A stretch of 10,129 nt of DNA, taken from PGZG01 sp040235405. GTDB taxonomy: Bacteria > Pseudomonadota > Gammaproteobacteria > Pseudomonadales > Alcanivoracaceae. The DNA lies in assembly GCA_040235405.1 (NCBI GenBank), contig JBECKT010000132.1, forward strand, positions 1-10,129, read 5' to 3'. Of this stretch, positions 1 through 6,379 are shown one piece after another (position 1 is the stretch's first letter; every line of letters begins with the position of its first letter). Below the pieces are notes generated by a model, which worked only from the letters and a program-made list of their open reading frames with translations, was not told where the DNA came from and searched no databases. A program made the translations under genes and the position numbers.

Positions 1-968
1 TGCGGTTTGCTTCGCTGCACTTTCATTCACCCTATTTGCATATCCATCGCGCAGACCTGCAACAGGTGCTGCTGGACGCGGTGCTGGCCAATGATCCGGG
101 CTGCATCCGTACCAGCCAGCATGTTGAAGCGATTATCAGTGAAGGCGATGGCGCCAGCCTGATGATCCGCCATGGCGACAGCCTGACGGCGGACTGGGTG
201 ATTGGTGCCGACGGCATTCATTCACGCTGCCGCGATTATGTGGTGCGCGATAACCAGCTGCCGCGCTTCACCGGCAATGTCGCCTGGCGCGGCCTGCTGC
301 ATAGGGATGCGGTGCCGGAATCACTTCTTCCACCGCCCTGGGCCAATCTGTGGATGGGCCCCGGTGGTCATGTAGTGATCTATTACCTGCGCGGTGGCGA
401 GCTGATCAACTTTGTTGCCGTACGCGAACAAAGTGACTGGCAGGAAGAGTCCTGGAATGCGCCGGCGTCACTGCGCGACCTGCTGTATGATTTTGCTGAT
501 TGGGACCCGACCCTGTTCGAGCTGCTTTCCCACGCCGACCCGAAAACCTGCTATCGCTGGGCATTGTTTGACCGCGACCCGATCAGCAACTGGTATCGTG
601 ACCGGATTATTCTGATCGGCGACGCGGCACATCCAATGCTGCCGTTTCTGGCCCAGGGTGCGGCCATGGGCATCGAGGATGCCTGGGTGCTGAGCGGCCT
701 GATTGCTACAGGTGCGCAAGATGCCGCCGCGCAGTTTCAACAGCAACGTGCCGAACGTTGTTCCCGGGTACAGAAACTTGCCCGCGAAAATATGAATCTG
801 TTCCATCACCACTCCCCACTGATCCGGGCCGGGCGCGATATCGTGGCACGCGGTCTGGCAACATTCAGCCCGAACATGGCTGCGCGGCGGGTGAAATGGA
901 TTTACGACTGGGAACCGACCCGGATCACCGTATCATGGAGTCGGTCCGCCGGGTGGGAGAACAGGTGA
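1..968 (+). CDS. FAD-dependent monooxygenase, partial (5' end outside window)
   Basis: C-terminal part of a class A flavoprotein monooxygenase (PHBH fold), the group containing salicylate hydroxylase, 3-hydroxybenzoate 6-hydroxylase and 6-hydroxynicotinate 3-monooxygenase. These use NAD(P)H and O2 to hydroxylate an aromatic or similar ring in the cytoplasm. The frame is open from base 3, and family-like sequence (HIHRADLQ) precedes the first possible internal start (TTG at 36). The gene therefore begins upstream, and its N-terminal GxGxxG FAD fingerprint is not visible. Seen: the DG motif GADGIHSR near nt 204-230, and the FAD-ribityl GD motif LIGDAAHPMLPF at about nt 612-650, followed by the family's AQGAAMGIEDAWVL helix. 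The stop TGA at 966-968 overlaps the GTG of the next gene, so the two are probably co-translated. The substrate cannot be told. Family is confident, exact reaction is not. Confidence 0.88.
   Translation, partial: RFASLHFHSPYLHIHRADLQQVLLDAVLANDPGCIRTSQHVEAIISEGDGASLMIRHGDSLTADWVIGADGIHSRCRDYVVRDNQLPRFTGNVAWRGLLHRDAVPESLLPPPWANLWMGPGGHVVIYYLRGGELINFVAVREQSDWQEESWNAPASLRDLLYDFADWDPTLFELLSHADPKTCYRWALFDRDPISNWYRDRIILIGDAAHPMLPFLAQGAAMGIEDAWVLSGLIATGAQDAAAQFQQQRAERCSRVQKLARENMNLFHHHSPLIRAGRDIVARGLATFSPNMAARRVKWIYDWEPTRITVSWSRSAGWENR
955..959 (+). promoter_or_regulatory. Ribosome binding site deciding the GTG start of the hydrolase
   Basis: GGGAG lies 5 nt before GTG 965, inside the last codons of the monooxygenase gene. 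The alternative in-frame ATG at 935 has no purine-rich stretch at the right distance. This supports a 4-bp overlapping, translationally coupled start. Confidence 0.6.
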
Positions 969-1918
969 GCAAGCCGTTTGATATCGATCGCATTCAGCAC
1001 AGCTGGCAACCGCTGGACTGGGAGTCGCCCCAGTCCATTAGTGGTGAGGCGCAGCGTTATGCCCGTTACTACGGGATCGACTTCTCCAGCCAGTTCCCTG
1101 ATCTGCTGCATGCATTCGGTTACTTCGAGGCGGCCGATCATGCCATTGCCGTACATGCCTGGCGGCCGCCGACACCGCGTGGCTCGGTGCTGGTCTGTCA
1201 CGGCTACTTCGATCACGTTGGCTTGTTCCGTCATGTGATTCGTCATCTGCTTGAATTGAACTATGCGGTGCTGGCCTATGACCTGCCCGGTCATGGCTTG
1301 TCTTCCGGTCCACGCGCGGCAATCGAGGACTTCCGCATTTACCGTGATGTGCTCAGCCAGTGTCTGGCCAATAAGGCCAACTCCTTTCCCCGACCCTGGC
1401 ATGTGATAGCGCAAAGCACCGGCGGCGCGATTGTGATGGACTACGCATTGCATACGAGCGGCCTCGGTGAACCGTTTCCGTTTGAGAAAATGATTCTGCT
1501 GGCACCACTGGTGCGACCGGCAAACTGGCGCTACGGCGCCTTGCTGCACAGTGTGGTACGGCCGTTCCGGGAAAATGTCCGGCGCGTGTTTCGCACCAAC
1601 TCCAATGATCCGGATTTTGTTCATTTTCTTCAGCATATGGATCCACTGCAGTCACCGGTGCTGTCCTCACGCTGGGTTTCAGCGCTTAAACGGTGGATTC
1701 CGGATTTCGAGAACAGCAGTCGGGTCAAGATCTCACCGGTGATCATTCAGGGCGATCTTGATGAAACCGTGGACTGGCGCCACAACCTGAATGTTATCGA
1801 GGACAAGTTTTCCAGCCCCGAAATTCATGTGCTGCCCGGGGCTCGGCATCAATTGGCCAATGAATCGACAGCCTTCCGTGCCAGGATCAATGCCATTCTC
1901 GACCGTCATCTGGCCTGA
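965..1918 (+). CDS. Alpha/beta hydrolase, monoacylglycerol lipase / lysophospholipase-like
   Basis: A 317-residue serine hydrolase of the Hydrolase_4 (PldB/monoglyceride lipase) group, which cleaves acyl esters such as monoacylglycerols or lysophospholipids. Seen: oxyanion-loop residues HG at 79-80 (VCHGYFDHVG), the strand/turn AYDLPGHGLSSGP, nucleophile Ser151 in AQSTGG (the elbow has Ala in place of the first Gly of GxSxG), a probable acid Asp266 in GDLDETVDW, and His295 in GARHQL. The triad thus looks complete. There is no signal peptide, so it is probably cytoplasmic. I chose GTG at 965 because GGGAG at 955-959 sits 5 nt upstream and the start overlaps the previous stop (GTGA). ATG at 935 is in frame but lacks a Shine-Dalgarno, and the sequence before it belongs to the monooxygenase. 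The coupling suggests a shared pathway. Substrate unknown. Confidence 0.88.
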   Translation: MSKPFDIDRIQHSWQPLDWESPQSISGEAQRYARYYGIDFSSQFPDLLHAFGYFEAADHAIAVHAWRPPTPRGSVLVCHGYFDHVGLFRHVIRHLLELNYAVLAYDLPGHGLSSGPRAAIEDFRIYRDVLSQCLANKANSFPRPWHVIAQSTGGAIVMDYALHTSGLGEPFPFEKMILLAPLVRPANWRYGALLHSVVRPFRENVRRVFRTNSNDPDFVHFLQHMDPLQSPVLSSRWVSALKRWIPDFENSSRVKISPVIIQGDLDETVDWRHNLNVIEDKFSSPEIHVLPGARHQLANESTAFRARINAILDRHLA

Positions 1919-2033
1919 TAGACCCCGGATATTCCTGATGGCATCCTGATTCGTTTTGGCTGCGTTCACAAACTCACAACAATCCGCTGTTTACCTGCTG
2001 ACTGTTTCCGTTACTCTGTTTGTCCCATCACTC

Positions 2034-2040
2034 TAGGAGG
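2034..2040 (+). promoter_or_regulatory. Strong Shine-Dalgarno of the small exported protein gene
   Basis: TAGGAGG ends 8 nt before ATG 2049, a near-perfect anti-16S match. The strength suggests high expression. The 115 bp before it, from the preceding stop at 1918, contain no promoter I could identify with confidence and no clear terminator hairpin for the upstream pair. Confidence 0.75.
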
Positions 2041-2048
2041 TATCCCAG

Positions 2049-2456
2049 ATGCGATACAACAAACTGGTTGCCGGTCTGATTCTGGCGGGTGCTGTTATGG
2101 CGCCGGCTTATGCGGATGATCATGGCAAGGCACCGATGACCATGCAGACAAAAGAAGGGATGCGTGAGAAAGGCGCTGATATGCATCAGGCTGGCAAGGG
2201 CAAGGGCAAGGAAAAAGGTGCTGCAGAGAAAGAGTCGGCCGACAAGGCGAGCGACGATGTCATGAGCGGTGAGGAATCGGCAGAAGATGCCGCCGAGGGA
2301 ACCGGGGAATCCGGTAAGAAAATGGCTGACGAAGCCAGGAAAGTCCCGCCGGGCATGGCCAAGCGTGACGAGCATCCTTCCACCGGAAAGGGCTCGGAGC
2401 AAGGCCAGGAATCCCGTGCTCCGGAGCAGAAAAACTGGTGGCGTTTCTGGGAGTAA
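2049..2456 (+). CDS. Small exported charged protein of unknown function
   Basis: I do not recognise this 135-residue protein. Residues 1-22 form a clear Sec signal peptide: MRYNK, a hydrophobic core, then an AYA cleavage site before DDHG. There is no lipobox cysteine and no cysteine anywhere in the protein, so the mature 113 residues should be free in the periplasm or secreted. The mature part is rich in Lys, Glu, Asp, Gly and Ala, with runs such as KGKGKEKG and GEESAEDAAEG. It has no evident hydrophobic core and is probably intrinsically disordered. The last twelve residues, APEQKNWWRFWE, switch abruptly to an aromatic, amphipathic tail. A very strong Shine-Dalgarno and a following terminator mark it as a stand-alone, probably well-expressed gene. 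The signal peptide, RBS and terminator make the coding call firm; the function is open. Confidence 0.82.
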   Translation: MRYNKLVAGLILAGAVMAPAYADDHGKAPMTMQTKEGMREKGADMHQAGKGKGKEKGAAEKESADKASDDVMSGEESAEDAAEGTGESGKKMADEARKVPPGMAKRDEHPSTGKGSEQGQESRAPEQKNWWRFWE

Positions 2457-2468
2457 TCCTGCTGTAGT

Positions 2469-2496
2469 AAAAAAGCCCGGCATTGCCGGGCTTTTT
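2469..2496. terminator. Bidirectional intrinsic terminator between converging genes
   Basis: A run of six A (2469-2474) is followed by the perfect 7-bp stem GCCCGGC (2475-2481), loop ATT, GCCGGGC (2485-2491), then TTTTT (2492-2496). The A and T tracts flank a GC-only stem, so it can terminate in both directions. It sits 12 nt after the plus-strand stop at 2456 and 14 nt past the minus-strand stop at 2511, and so serves both genes. Confidence 0.9.
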
Positions 2497-2510
2497 ACTG
2501 GCGGGTTATA

Positions 2511-3791
2511 TCACCACTGGATGGGCTGTTCTGAAGAGCCTGGTGTTTCCCGGCGCGGCGGCAGATTTTTTTCCGGCATCACAGCCACCGCACGACGCAG
2601 AATATCTCCGTTCTGCAGTGCACCTGCTTCCCCCTCAATCACCTTGGCAATACCGAATCCCTGCGCAGCGCGGACCACTTCCAGTTTTGCCAGCGAGTCA
2701 GTTTCCAGTTTTATGTCAAATCCCGTGTCAGGGTCTTTGATGGTTTTGCCACGACGGTGGACATGAAAGGTATCACCGGGCGCCATCCGGCCGTTGCCCT
2801 GACTCACATACACTGCGTCGGCACTCTCGACGTTGATAATCTGCACCGGGTACAGGGTATCAATGATTTCACCACTGATAGCGCGGGCGATGTCAGGATA
2901 AACGGCGTAGGCATACTGCTCCGGTTCGTTCGGATAATCACGCTCGATGTCGATATAGCGCTCGCGCAGCAGATCTTCCGGCGCTTCGTACACGAACGTG
3001 CTGCTCCATACCACTTCACGGGTAGCGGTCTCGATAACACGATAGCGCACCCGGAAACGCGGTCGGAAATCATTGAATCTGGCGCCATAGAAAGCACGTT
3101 TGCCAGTGCCAACACTGAAGTCCTCGACCAGACCGACAACAATCATGTCAGCGCCAAGCTCGCGGGCCTGCTTGGTTTTCTCGACCGGATCCAGCGTGCC
3201 CTGCAGCACCTGATTCTCGCGGGCAATGGCCGCGTTGAAGTCACGGTCCAGCACCCGAAAACGCCCGGACTGGGTCAACGCATCGATCAGATCAATGCGC
3301 AGTCGCGGCAACACGGAATCTGCCGGAACCTTGCTCTTGTTCAGGCTGAAATGGGTTTTGGCGGAGGCAAAAGTCTCAACCGCAATGGATGGCAGATTAG
3401 TGCGATCGCCGAGCACGGATTTGTACACCAGCACTTCAGCGTCAACAACAGCACGCCAAAGCTTCTCATCCTGCCGTTCAACCGAGGCAATCTTGTAGGA
3501 CTTTACATTACCAAGGGTTGGCACCTGCGGCTCCGGCACGCTGGTGGTCTGGCTTTCCCATACCACCGCATCGCCTTTCTGCTGCATGACGAATTCATGA
3601 ATTTGACGGCGGAACGCCGGGTCCAGCGCCACGGTGACACCGCCGGCCTGTCGCACCGCTTCCACCAGCGCATTGCCCACGGCCAGATCGGCAGTATTGC
3701 CGAAGCCTTCGCCGCGCGCGGATACAGTATCAGTTGCCGCCCAGGCCGGCAGCGATGCCAGCAGAATCAGAAAACCGAGTATTTTTCTCAT
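2511..3791 (-). CDS. Exported FlgT/CsgG-like envelope protein
   Basis: A 426-residue exported protein. MRKILGFLILLASLPAWA is a signal peptide cut before ATDT, with no lipobox. Three regions can be seen. Residues 21-125 have the ARGEGFG...ALVEAVRQAGG pattern of FlgT/LPP20-type N-domains. Residues 130-315 form a CsgG/TolB-N-like domain (LRIDLIDALTQSGRFRVLDR, then ARELGADMIVVGLVEDF). Residues 316-401 form a small beta-rich domain (VYVSQGNGRMAPGDTF, DPDTGFDI) like the FlgT C-domain. FlgT builds the H-ring of Vibrio polar flagella; CsgG-type domains occur in outer-membrane assemblies. No flagellar gene is visible here, while the upstream neighbours are lipoproteins of the LpoB, YcfL and COG3014 families. 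A role in an outer-membrane-associated complex is therefore inferred, not shown. A good Shine-Dalgarno (GGGAGAAGAG) precedes the ATG. The C-terminal tail (residues 405-426) is Pro/Arg-rich and looks unstructured. Confidence 0.82.
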   Translation of the reverse strand: MRKILGFLILLASLPAWAATDTVSARGEGFGNTADLAVGNALVEAVRQAGGVTVALDPAFRRQIHEFVMQQKGDAVVWESQTTSVPEPQVPTLGNVKSYKIASVERQDEKLWRAVVDAEVLVYKSVLGDRTNLPSIAVETFASAKTHFSLNKSKVPADSVLPRLRIDLIDALTQSGRFRVLDRDFNAAIARENQVLQGTLDPVEKTKQARELGADMIVVGLVEDFSVGTGKRAFYGARFNDFRPRFRVRYRVIETATREVVWSSTFVYEAPEDLLRERYIDIERDYPNEPEQYAYAVYPDIARAISGEIIDTLYPVQIINVESADAVYVSQGNGRMAPGDTFHVHRRGKTIKDPDTGFDIKLETDSLAKLEVVRAAQGFGIAKVIEGEAGALQNGDILRRAVAVMPEKNLPPRRETPGSSEQPIQW

Positions 3792-3810
3792 AGCTCTTCT
3801 CCCTCAGACG

Positions 3811-3835
3811 AAAAAGGCGGCCACGCCGCCTTTTT
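3811..3835 (-). terminator. Internal terminator hairpin inside the lipoprotein operon
   Basis: Reading the minus strand, AAAAA, stem GGCGGC, loop, GCCGCC, TTTTT follows the LpoB-like stop at 3854 by about 20 nt. Stem arms are 3816-3821 and 3825-3830 with loop CAC, flanked by A5 and T5, so it looks able to act in either direction. Only 19 nt separate it from the ATG of the next gene in the same direction (3791), and these are mostly that gene's Shine-Dalgarno. No promoter consensus is visible in between. Confidence 0.82.
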
Positions 3836-3853
3836 CCAAATCCGCTGCCTGAA

Positions 3854-4441
3854 TCAGAGACCGATCCAGCCGCGACTTTTTGACTTGCGAATTTCTTTCT
3901 CACCCGACCATTCGATAATGCCGGTTTCCAGATGCATCAGCTTCAGGGTGAACTTGTAGTAAACATCCTTGGTGCTGCTGTCGCGCTTGACGATGCTCGA
4001 CATGTTGCCATACAGCATGTACTCGGCGCCGACCTGACGGCCCATCATCATGGCCTGCTGATCGTCGACCATGCCGCTGTCACGCTGGTATTCCAGCTGC
4101 TGGCGTACACGCTCGACCACGCTCATATCGACAAAGCGGAACTTGCCGGAGTTGATCAGCTTGCTTTCGATGGTGTCGGTGACCGACTCAAGATCGATGT
4201 GCTCGGTGGTCTTGTTCTTGATGCGGTCAACAAACGCTACCGGACGGCGTTGAGCGGTAATCTGCACCACCGGCGGGAACGCCAGCAGATCATCGACCAT
4301 TTTTGCCGCTATCATCTGCAAGTCGGTGGAGCCAAAATCGGTGTTCACGGTTTCCGAAGCGGTAGCATCACCGTACTGCACGCTTTGGCAACCGGACAAC
4401 ATGGCCACGGCCAGCAGGGCAAAGATCCATACCTTTTTCAT
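3854..4441 (-). CDS. lpoB: LpoB-like outer-membrane lipoprotein (penicillin-binding protein activator family)
   Basis: A 195-residue lipoprotein. Its lipobox LSGC places the acylated cysteine at residue 18, and Gln at +2 predicts Lol transport to the outer membrane. Residues from about 40 to the end match the LpoB/TolB-N-like domain: RRPVAFVDRIKNKT, IESKLINSGKFRFVD, GAEYMLYGNMSSIV, DVYYKFTLKLMHLETG, IIEWSGEKEIRK. In E. coli LpoB crosses peptidoglycan to stimulate the synthase PBP1B (mrcB). Here only about 20-25 residues separate the lipid anchor from the folded domain, less than the long Pro-rich linker of the enterobacterial protein, so the same reach is doubtful. It lies 47 bp after ycfL, with AAGGA about 8 nt before the ATG. 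E. coli also keeps ycfL next to lpoB. Family is confident; PBP1B activation is inferred and uncertain. Confidence 0.88.
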   Translation of the reverse strand: MKKVWIFALLAVAMLSGCQSVQYGDATASETVNTDFGSTDLQMIAAKMVDDLLAFPPVVQITAQRRPVAFVDRIKNKTTEHIDLESVTDTIESKLINSGKFRFVDMSVVERVRQQLEYQRDSGMVDDQQAMMMGRQVGAEYMLYGNMSSIVKRDSSTKDVYYKFTLKLMHLETGIIEWSGEKEIRKSKSRGWIGL

Positions 4442-4488
4442 GATTTATTCCTTCTCTTTGGTTATAGCCAGACAGTGTTAACGGAAGT

Positions 4489-4887
4489 TTATTCCTGAAC
4501 CCAAACCTCAAAGCGTGTCGCGGTCGGGTTCGGTGCGGTGGCCTGAATGTTCAACTGGGTACGACCCGGCATCACCACGGTGGTCCAGGGCCGCCCTTCC
4601 GGAGCGATTTCAAAACCGTCTGCGTTGAACCACTTCACCTTGTACTGGAAATCCAGTTTGAATTTCCAGCGGTTCTCCAAAGTAGCCTGAGCACGCATCA
4701 GGTCACCGGCCATGGTCATCTTCGGATCACGAATGCCGAGGCGGCTGTAGAGCAGCGAGTTGTTCGATTTCAGATAGGTTGCCCGGGTGCCGTCATCCTG
4801 CTCTTCGATAGCCGACATATTGCTCGACGAGCAACCCGTAAATACCAGCACCAGCGGCAGCAGCAGCAATACCAGCCATTTTTTCAT
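4489..4887 (-). CDS. ycfL: YcfL family lipoprotein (DUF1425)
   Basis: A 132-residue lipoprotein with a Lys-Lys, leucine-rich signal peptide ending FTGC (Cys19; the -3 position is Phe rather than the usual Leu). Ser at +2 predicts outer-membrane sorting. The C-terminal half carries the YcfL pattern: FQYKVKWFNADGFEI, then GRPWTTVVMPGRTQL and a final beta strand RFEVWVQE. E. coli YcfL (about 125 residues) ends with the corresponding FYWYDARGLE and following strands. The biochemical function of the family is unknown; the domain is a small beta sandwich by appearance. The gene starts 11 nt after the COG3014 stop. Its Shine-Dalgarno AAGGAG overlaps that TAA stop codon and lies 7 nt before ATG, so the two genes are tightly coupled. 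It is followed at 47 bp by the LpoB-like gene, the same order as in E. coli. Confidence 0.87.
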   Translation of the reverse strand: MKKWLVLLLLPLVLVFTGCSSSNMSAIEEQDDGTRATYLKSNNSLLYSRLGIRDPKMTMAGDLMRAQATLENRWKFKLDFQYKVKWFNADGFEIAPEGRPWTTVVMPGRTQLNIQATAPNPTATRFEVWVQE

Positions 4888-4898
4888 CTCAGCACTCC

Positions 4899-6254
4899 TT
4901 ACATTCGATAGGTTTCAATCACCGGCACACCGCCGGTGGTAATAACGCGGACGATGGTGGTGCCGCCCGGCGAGACTTCTATATCGACGGTCTGATTTAC
5001 CCCGGCTCCGGACAGCATAATCTGTTTTTGCCCTGCCGGCACAATGCTGCGGCCTGCCTGTACATACATAGGCAGTGACATCCAGCTGCGCAAATCCGCT
5101 CTCTCCGACACCAGATTATAGATATTGGTTGCAAAGCCGGCCAACGGGTTGGCGTCATTGGCTTGCTTCTGCAAGGCGTATTTGGTCGCCGCCCGCAGGG
5201 TCTGGCGCACGATCATGCCCTTCAACTCCTCACGCAGGCTGCGCGCAGCCATGGCGCCAACCTCGGCAATCACCTGGGTACGCAGCACACCGTTACCTTC
5301 GGTATCGGCCACCGTCAGGGGGACGGCAGCGACGATGTCGGCCGGATCATAGGTCGGGAAGGCGACGGCAAAGGCACCGTGAATGGTCGGGATCGGCAGG
5401 CTGATTTCACGTTTCGGCGGCACTCGGCCCTGCTCGAACAACACCACCAGACTGCCTTCCTCGGGACCGGGCACCCGGGCTTCAACCCTTCTGTCACCCA
5501 TGCGCCGCTGGAGCCGACGGATATCCTCTTCGATAAACAGGGCATCCGGGTTGATCTCGTAGGCACGTTTCAGGTCGACCAGTGCCGCGTTGTAGTCGCG
5601 CACCGCCTCCCAGAACACGGCTGACAGGTAGAACGTATAAGCGTTCTGGAACGAGCTCTTGACCCGCCCTGCGGCCTCATTCAGGCCGGCAAAGCTGCCC
5701 TCGTGCTGGCTGACATCGACTTCTTCTTCAGCCGCCTTCTCCTCCACCTTGGCCAGCTCCTTCTCGCGCCGCTGGGCGGCCACGGTCTGCTCCAGATTGG
5801 CACGGCGCAACTCGACAGCTGCCCCTTCAGCGTCACGCAGCTTGAGGTAGTTCAGGGCCTGATAGGAATGGGCAAAGATGCGCTCGTAATCGCGGCCGGA
5901 GTAGGGCCGGGCGTTGTCATTGGTGAGCATGGCGCCGGTACCGCTGACCGCACCGCCGGCACTAAGGCGCGCCTGGTCATCTTCCTTTTCAAAAAACAGG
6001 AAAGCGCTCTCGAAGGCCTGTTTGCTGGTGTCGGGCTGGCCGCCCAGCTGGGCAAAACGCCCGGCCTCAAGGCTGTAAAGCAGGCCGTCCTGCTCGGACA
6101 TCTTCGGGGTCAGCTGGGTCAGCAGCGCCTCGGTCTGGCCGTTCTGGTAGCTGACCATCCATTTGTCGGCCTGCGCGGGATAGCTGGAAAATATCGACGC
6201 ACATCCGGACAGTGACAGCAACAGCGCCGGCACAGCCAGCATCCTCAATTCCAT
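4899..6254 (-). CDS. COG3014 family lipoprotein with TPR-like region
   Basis: A 451-residue lipoprotein: signal peptide, lipobox LSGC with Cys18, and Ala at +2 predicting the outer membrane. Seen in order: an alpha-helical region with the family hallmark RPYSGRDYERIFAHSYQALN (residues 117-136); a charged probable coiled coil at about 150-180 (RREKELAKVEEKAAEEE); a TPR-like helix pair at 205-250 (FYLSAVFWEAVRDYNAAL, DLKRAYEINPDA); a beta-rich middle at 265-320; and a C-terminal domain containing ADLRSWMSLPMYVQAG and ending in strands. The function is not known. Conserved adjacency to YcfL and LpoB suggests a shared envelope complex, which is inference. I chose ATG 6254, with a G-run 4 nt upstream; a second ATG at 6242 would give a shorter signal peptide but has no spacing for a Shine-Dalgarno. 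It is the first gene of the minus-strand operon. Confidence 0.85.
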   Translation of the reverse strand: MELRMLAVPALLLSLSGCASIFSSYPAQADKWMVSYQNGQTEALLTQLTPKMSEQDGLLYSLEAGRFAQLGGQPDTSKQAFESAFLFFEKEDDQARLSAGGAVSGTGAMLTNDNARPYSGRDYERIFAHSYQALNYLKLRDAEGAAVELRRANLEQTVAAQRREKELAKVEEKAAEEEVDVSQHEGSFAGLNEAAGRVKSSFQNAYTFYLSAVFWEAVRDYNAALVDLKRAYEINPDALFIEEDIRRLQRRMGDRRVEARVPGPEEGSLVVLFEQGRVPPKREISLPIPTIHGAFAVAFPTYDPADIVAAVPLTVADTEGNGVLRTQVIAEVGAMAARSLREELKGMIVRQTLRAATKYALQKQANDANPLAGFATNIYNLVSERADLRSWMSLPMYVQAGRSIVPAGQKQIMLSGAGVNQTVDIEVSPGGTTIVRVITTGGVPVIETYRM

Positions 6255-6354
6255 GGAACCCCCCGGTCAGAAGAAATGATTAACCCGGAGATACTAAACG
6301 ACTGCTTCAGGGCGTGCCAGTGCAGGACGAGGGGGAAGGAACAGCGGGATAGTG

Positions 6355-6373
6355 CCCCGCGCGATGCGCGGGG
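6355..6373 (-). other. GC-rich hairpin just past serA (possible terminator)
   Basis: A perfect 8-bp inverted repeat, CCCCGCGC (6355-6362), loop GAT, GCGCGGGG (6366-6373), starts 6 nt after the serA stop on the minus strand. It is followed on that strand by CACTATCC, not a U-run, so it is not a classical intrinsic terminator. It could be a weak or factor-assisted terminator, or an mRNA 3'-end stabiliser. The rest of the 125-bp gap up to the COG3014 gene (6255-6379) holds no promoter I can call with confidence, although one is expected there. Confidence 0.45.
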
Positions 6374-6379
6374 TCCTGA

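Noticed and set aside
758..964. Longer N-terminus for the alpha/beta hydrolase (starts at 758 or 935)
   Set aside because: This region is the conserved C-terminal part of the monooxygenase in another frame, and neither start has a Shine-Dalgarno, unlike GTG 965.
2757..3959. 400-codon plus-strand ORF opposite the FlgT/CsgG-like gene
   Set aside because: It is a shadow frame. The minus strand carries a signal peptide, a ribosome site and recognisable domains, whereas this frame shows no family motif and no Shine-Dalgarno and crosses the internal terminator.
6303..6319. Sigma-54-like -24/-12 promoter for the COG3014 operon (minus strand TGGCACG, then GAAGCA)
   Set aside because: The -24 half is perfect, but the -12 half lacks TT and its GC is one base too far from the GG. 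Sigma-54 is strict about this spacing, and no activator site or regulator is visible.
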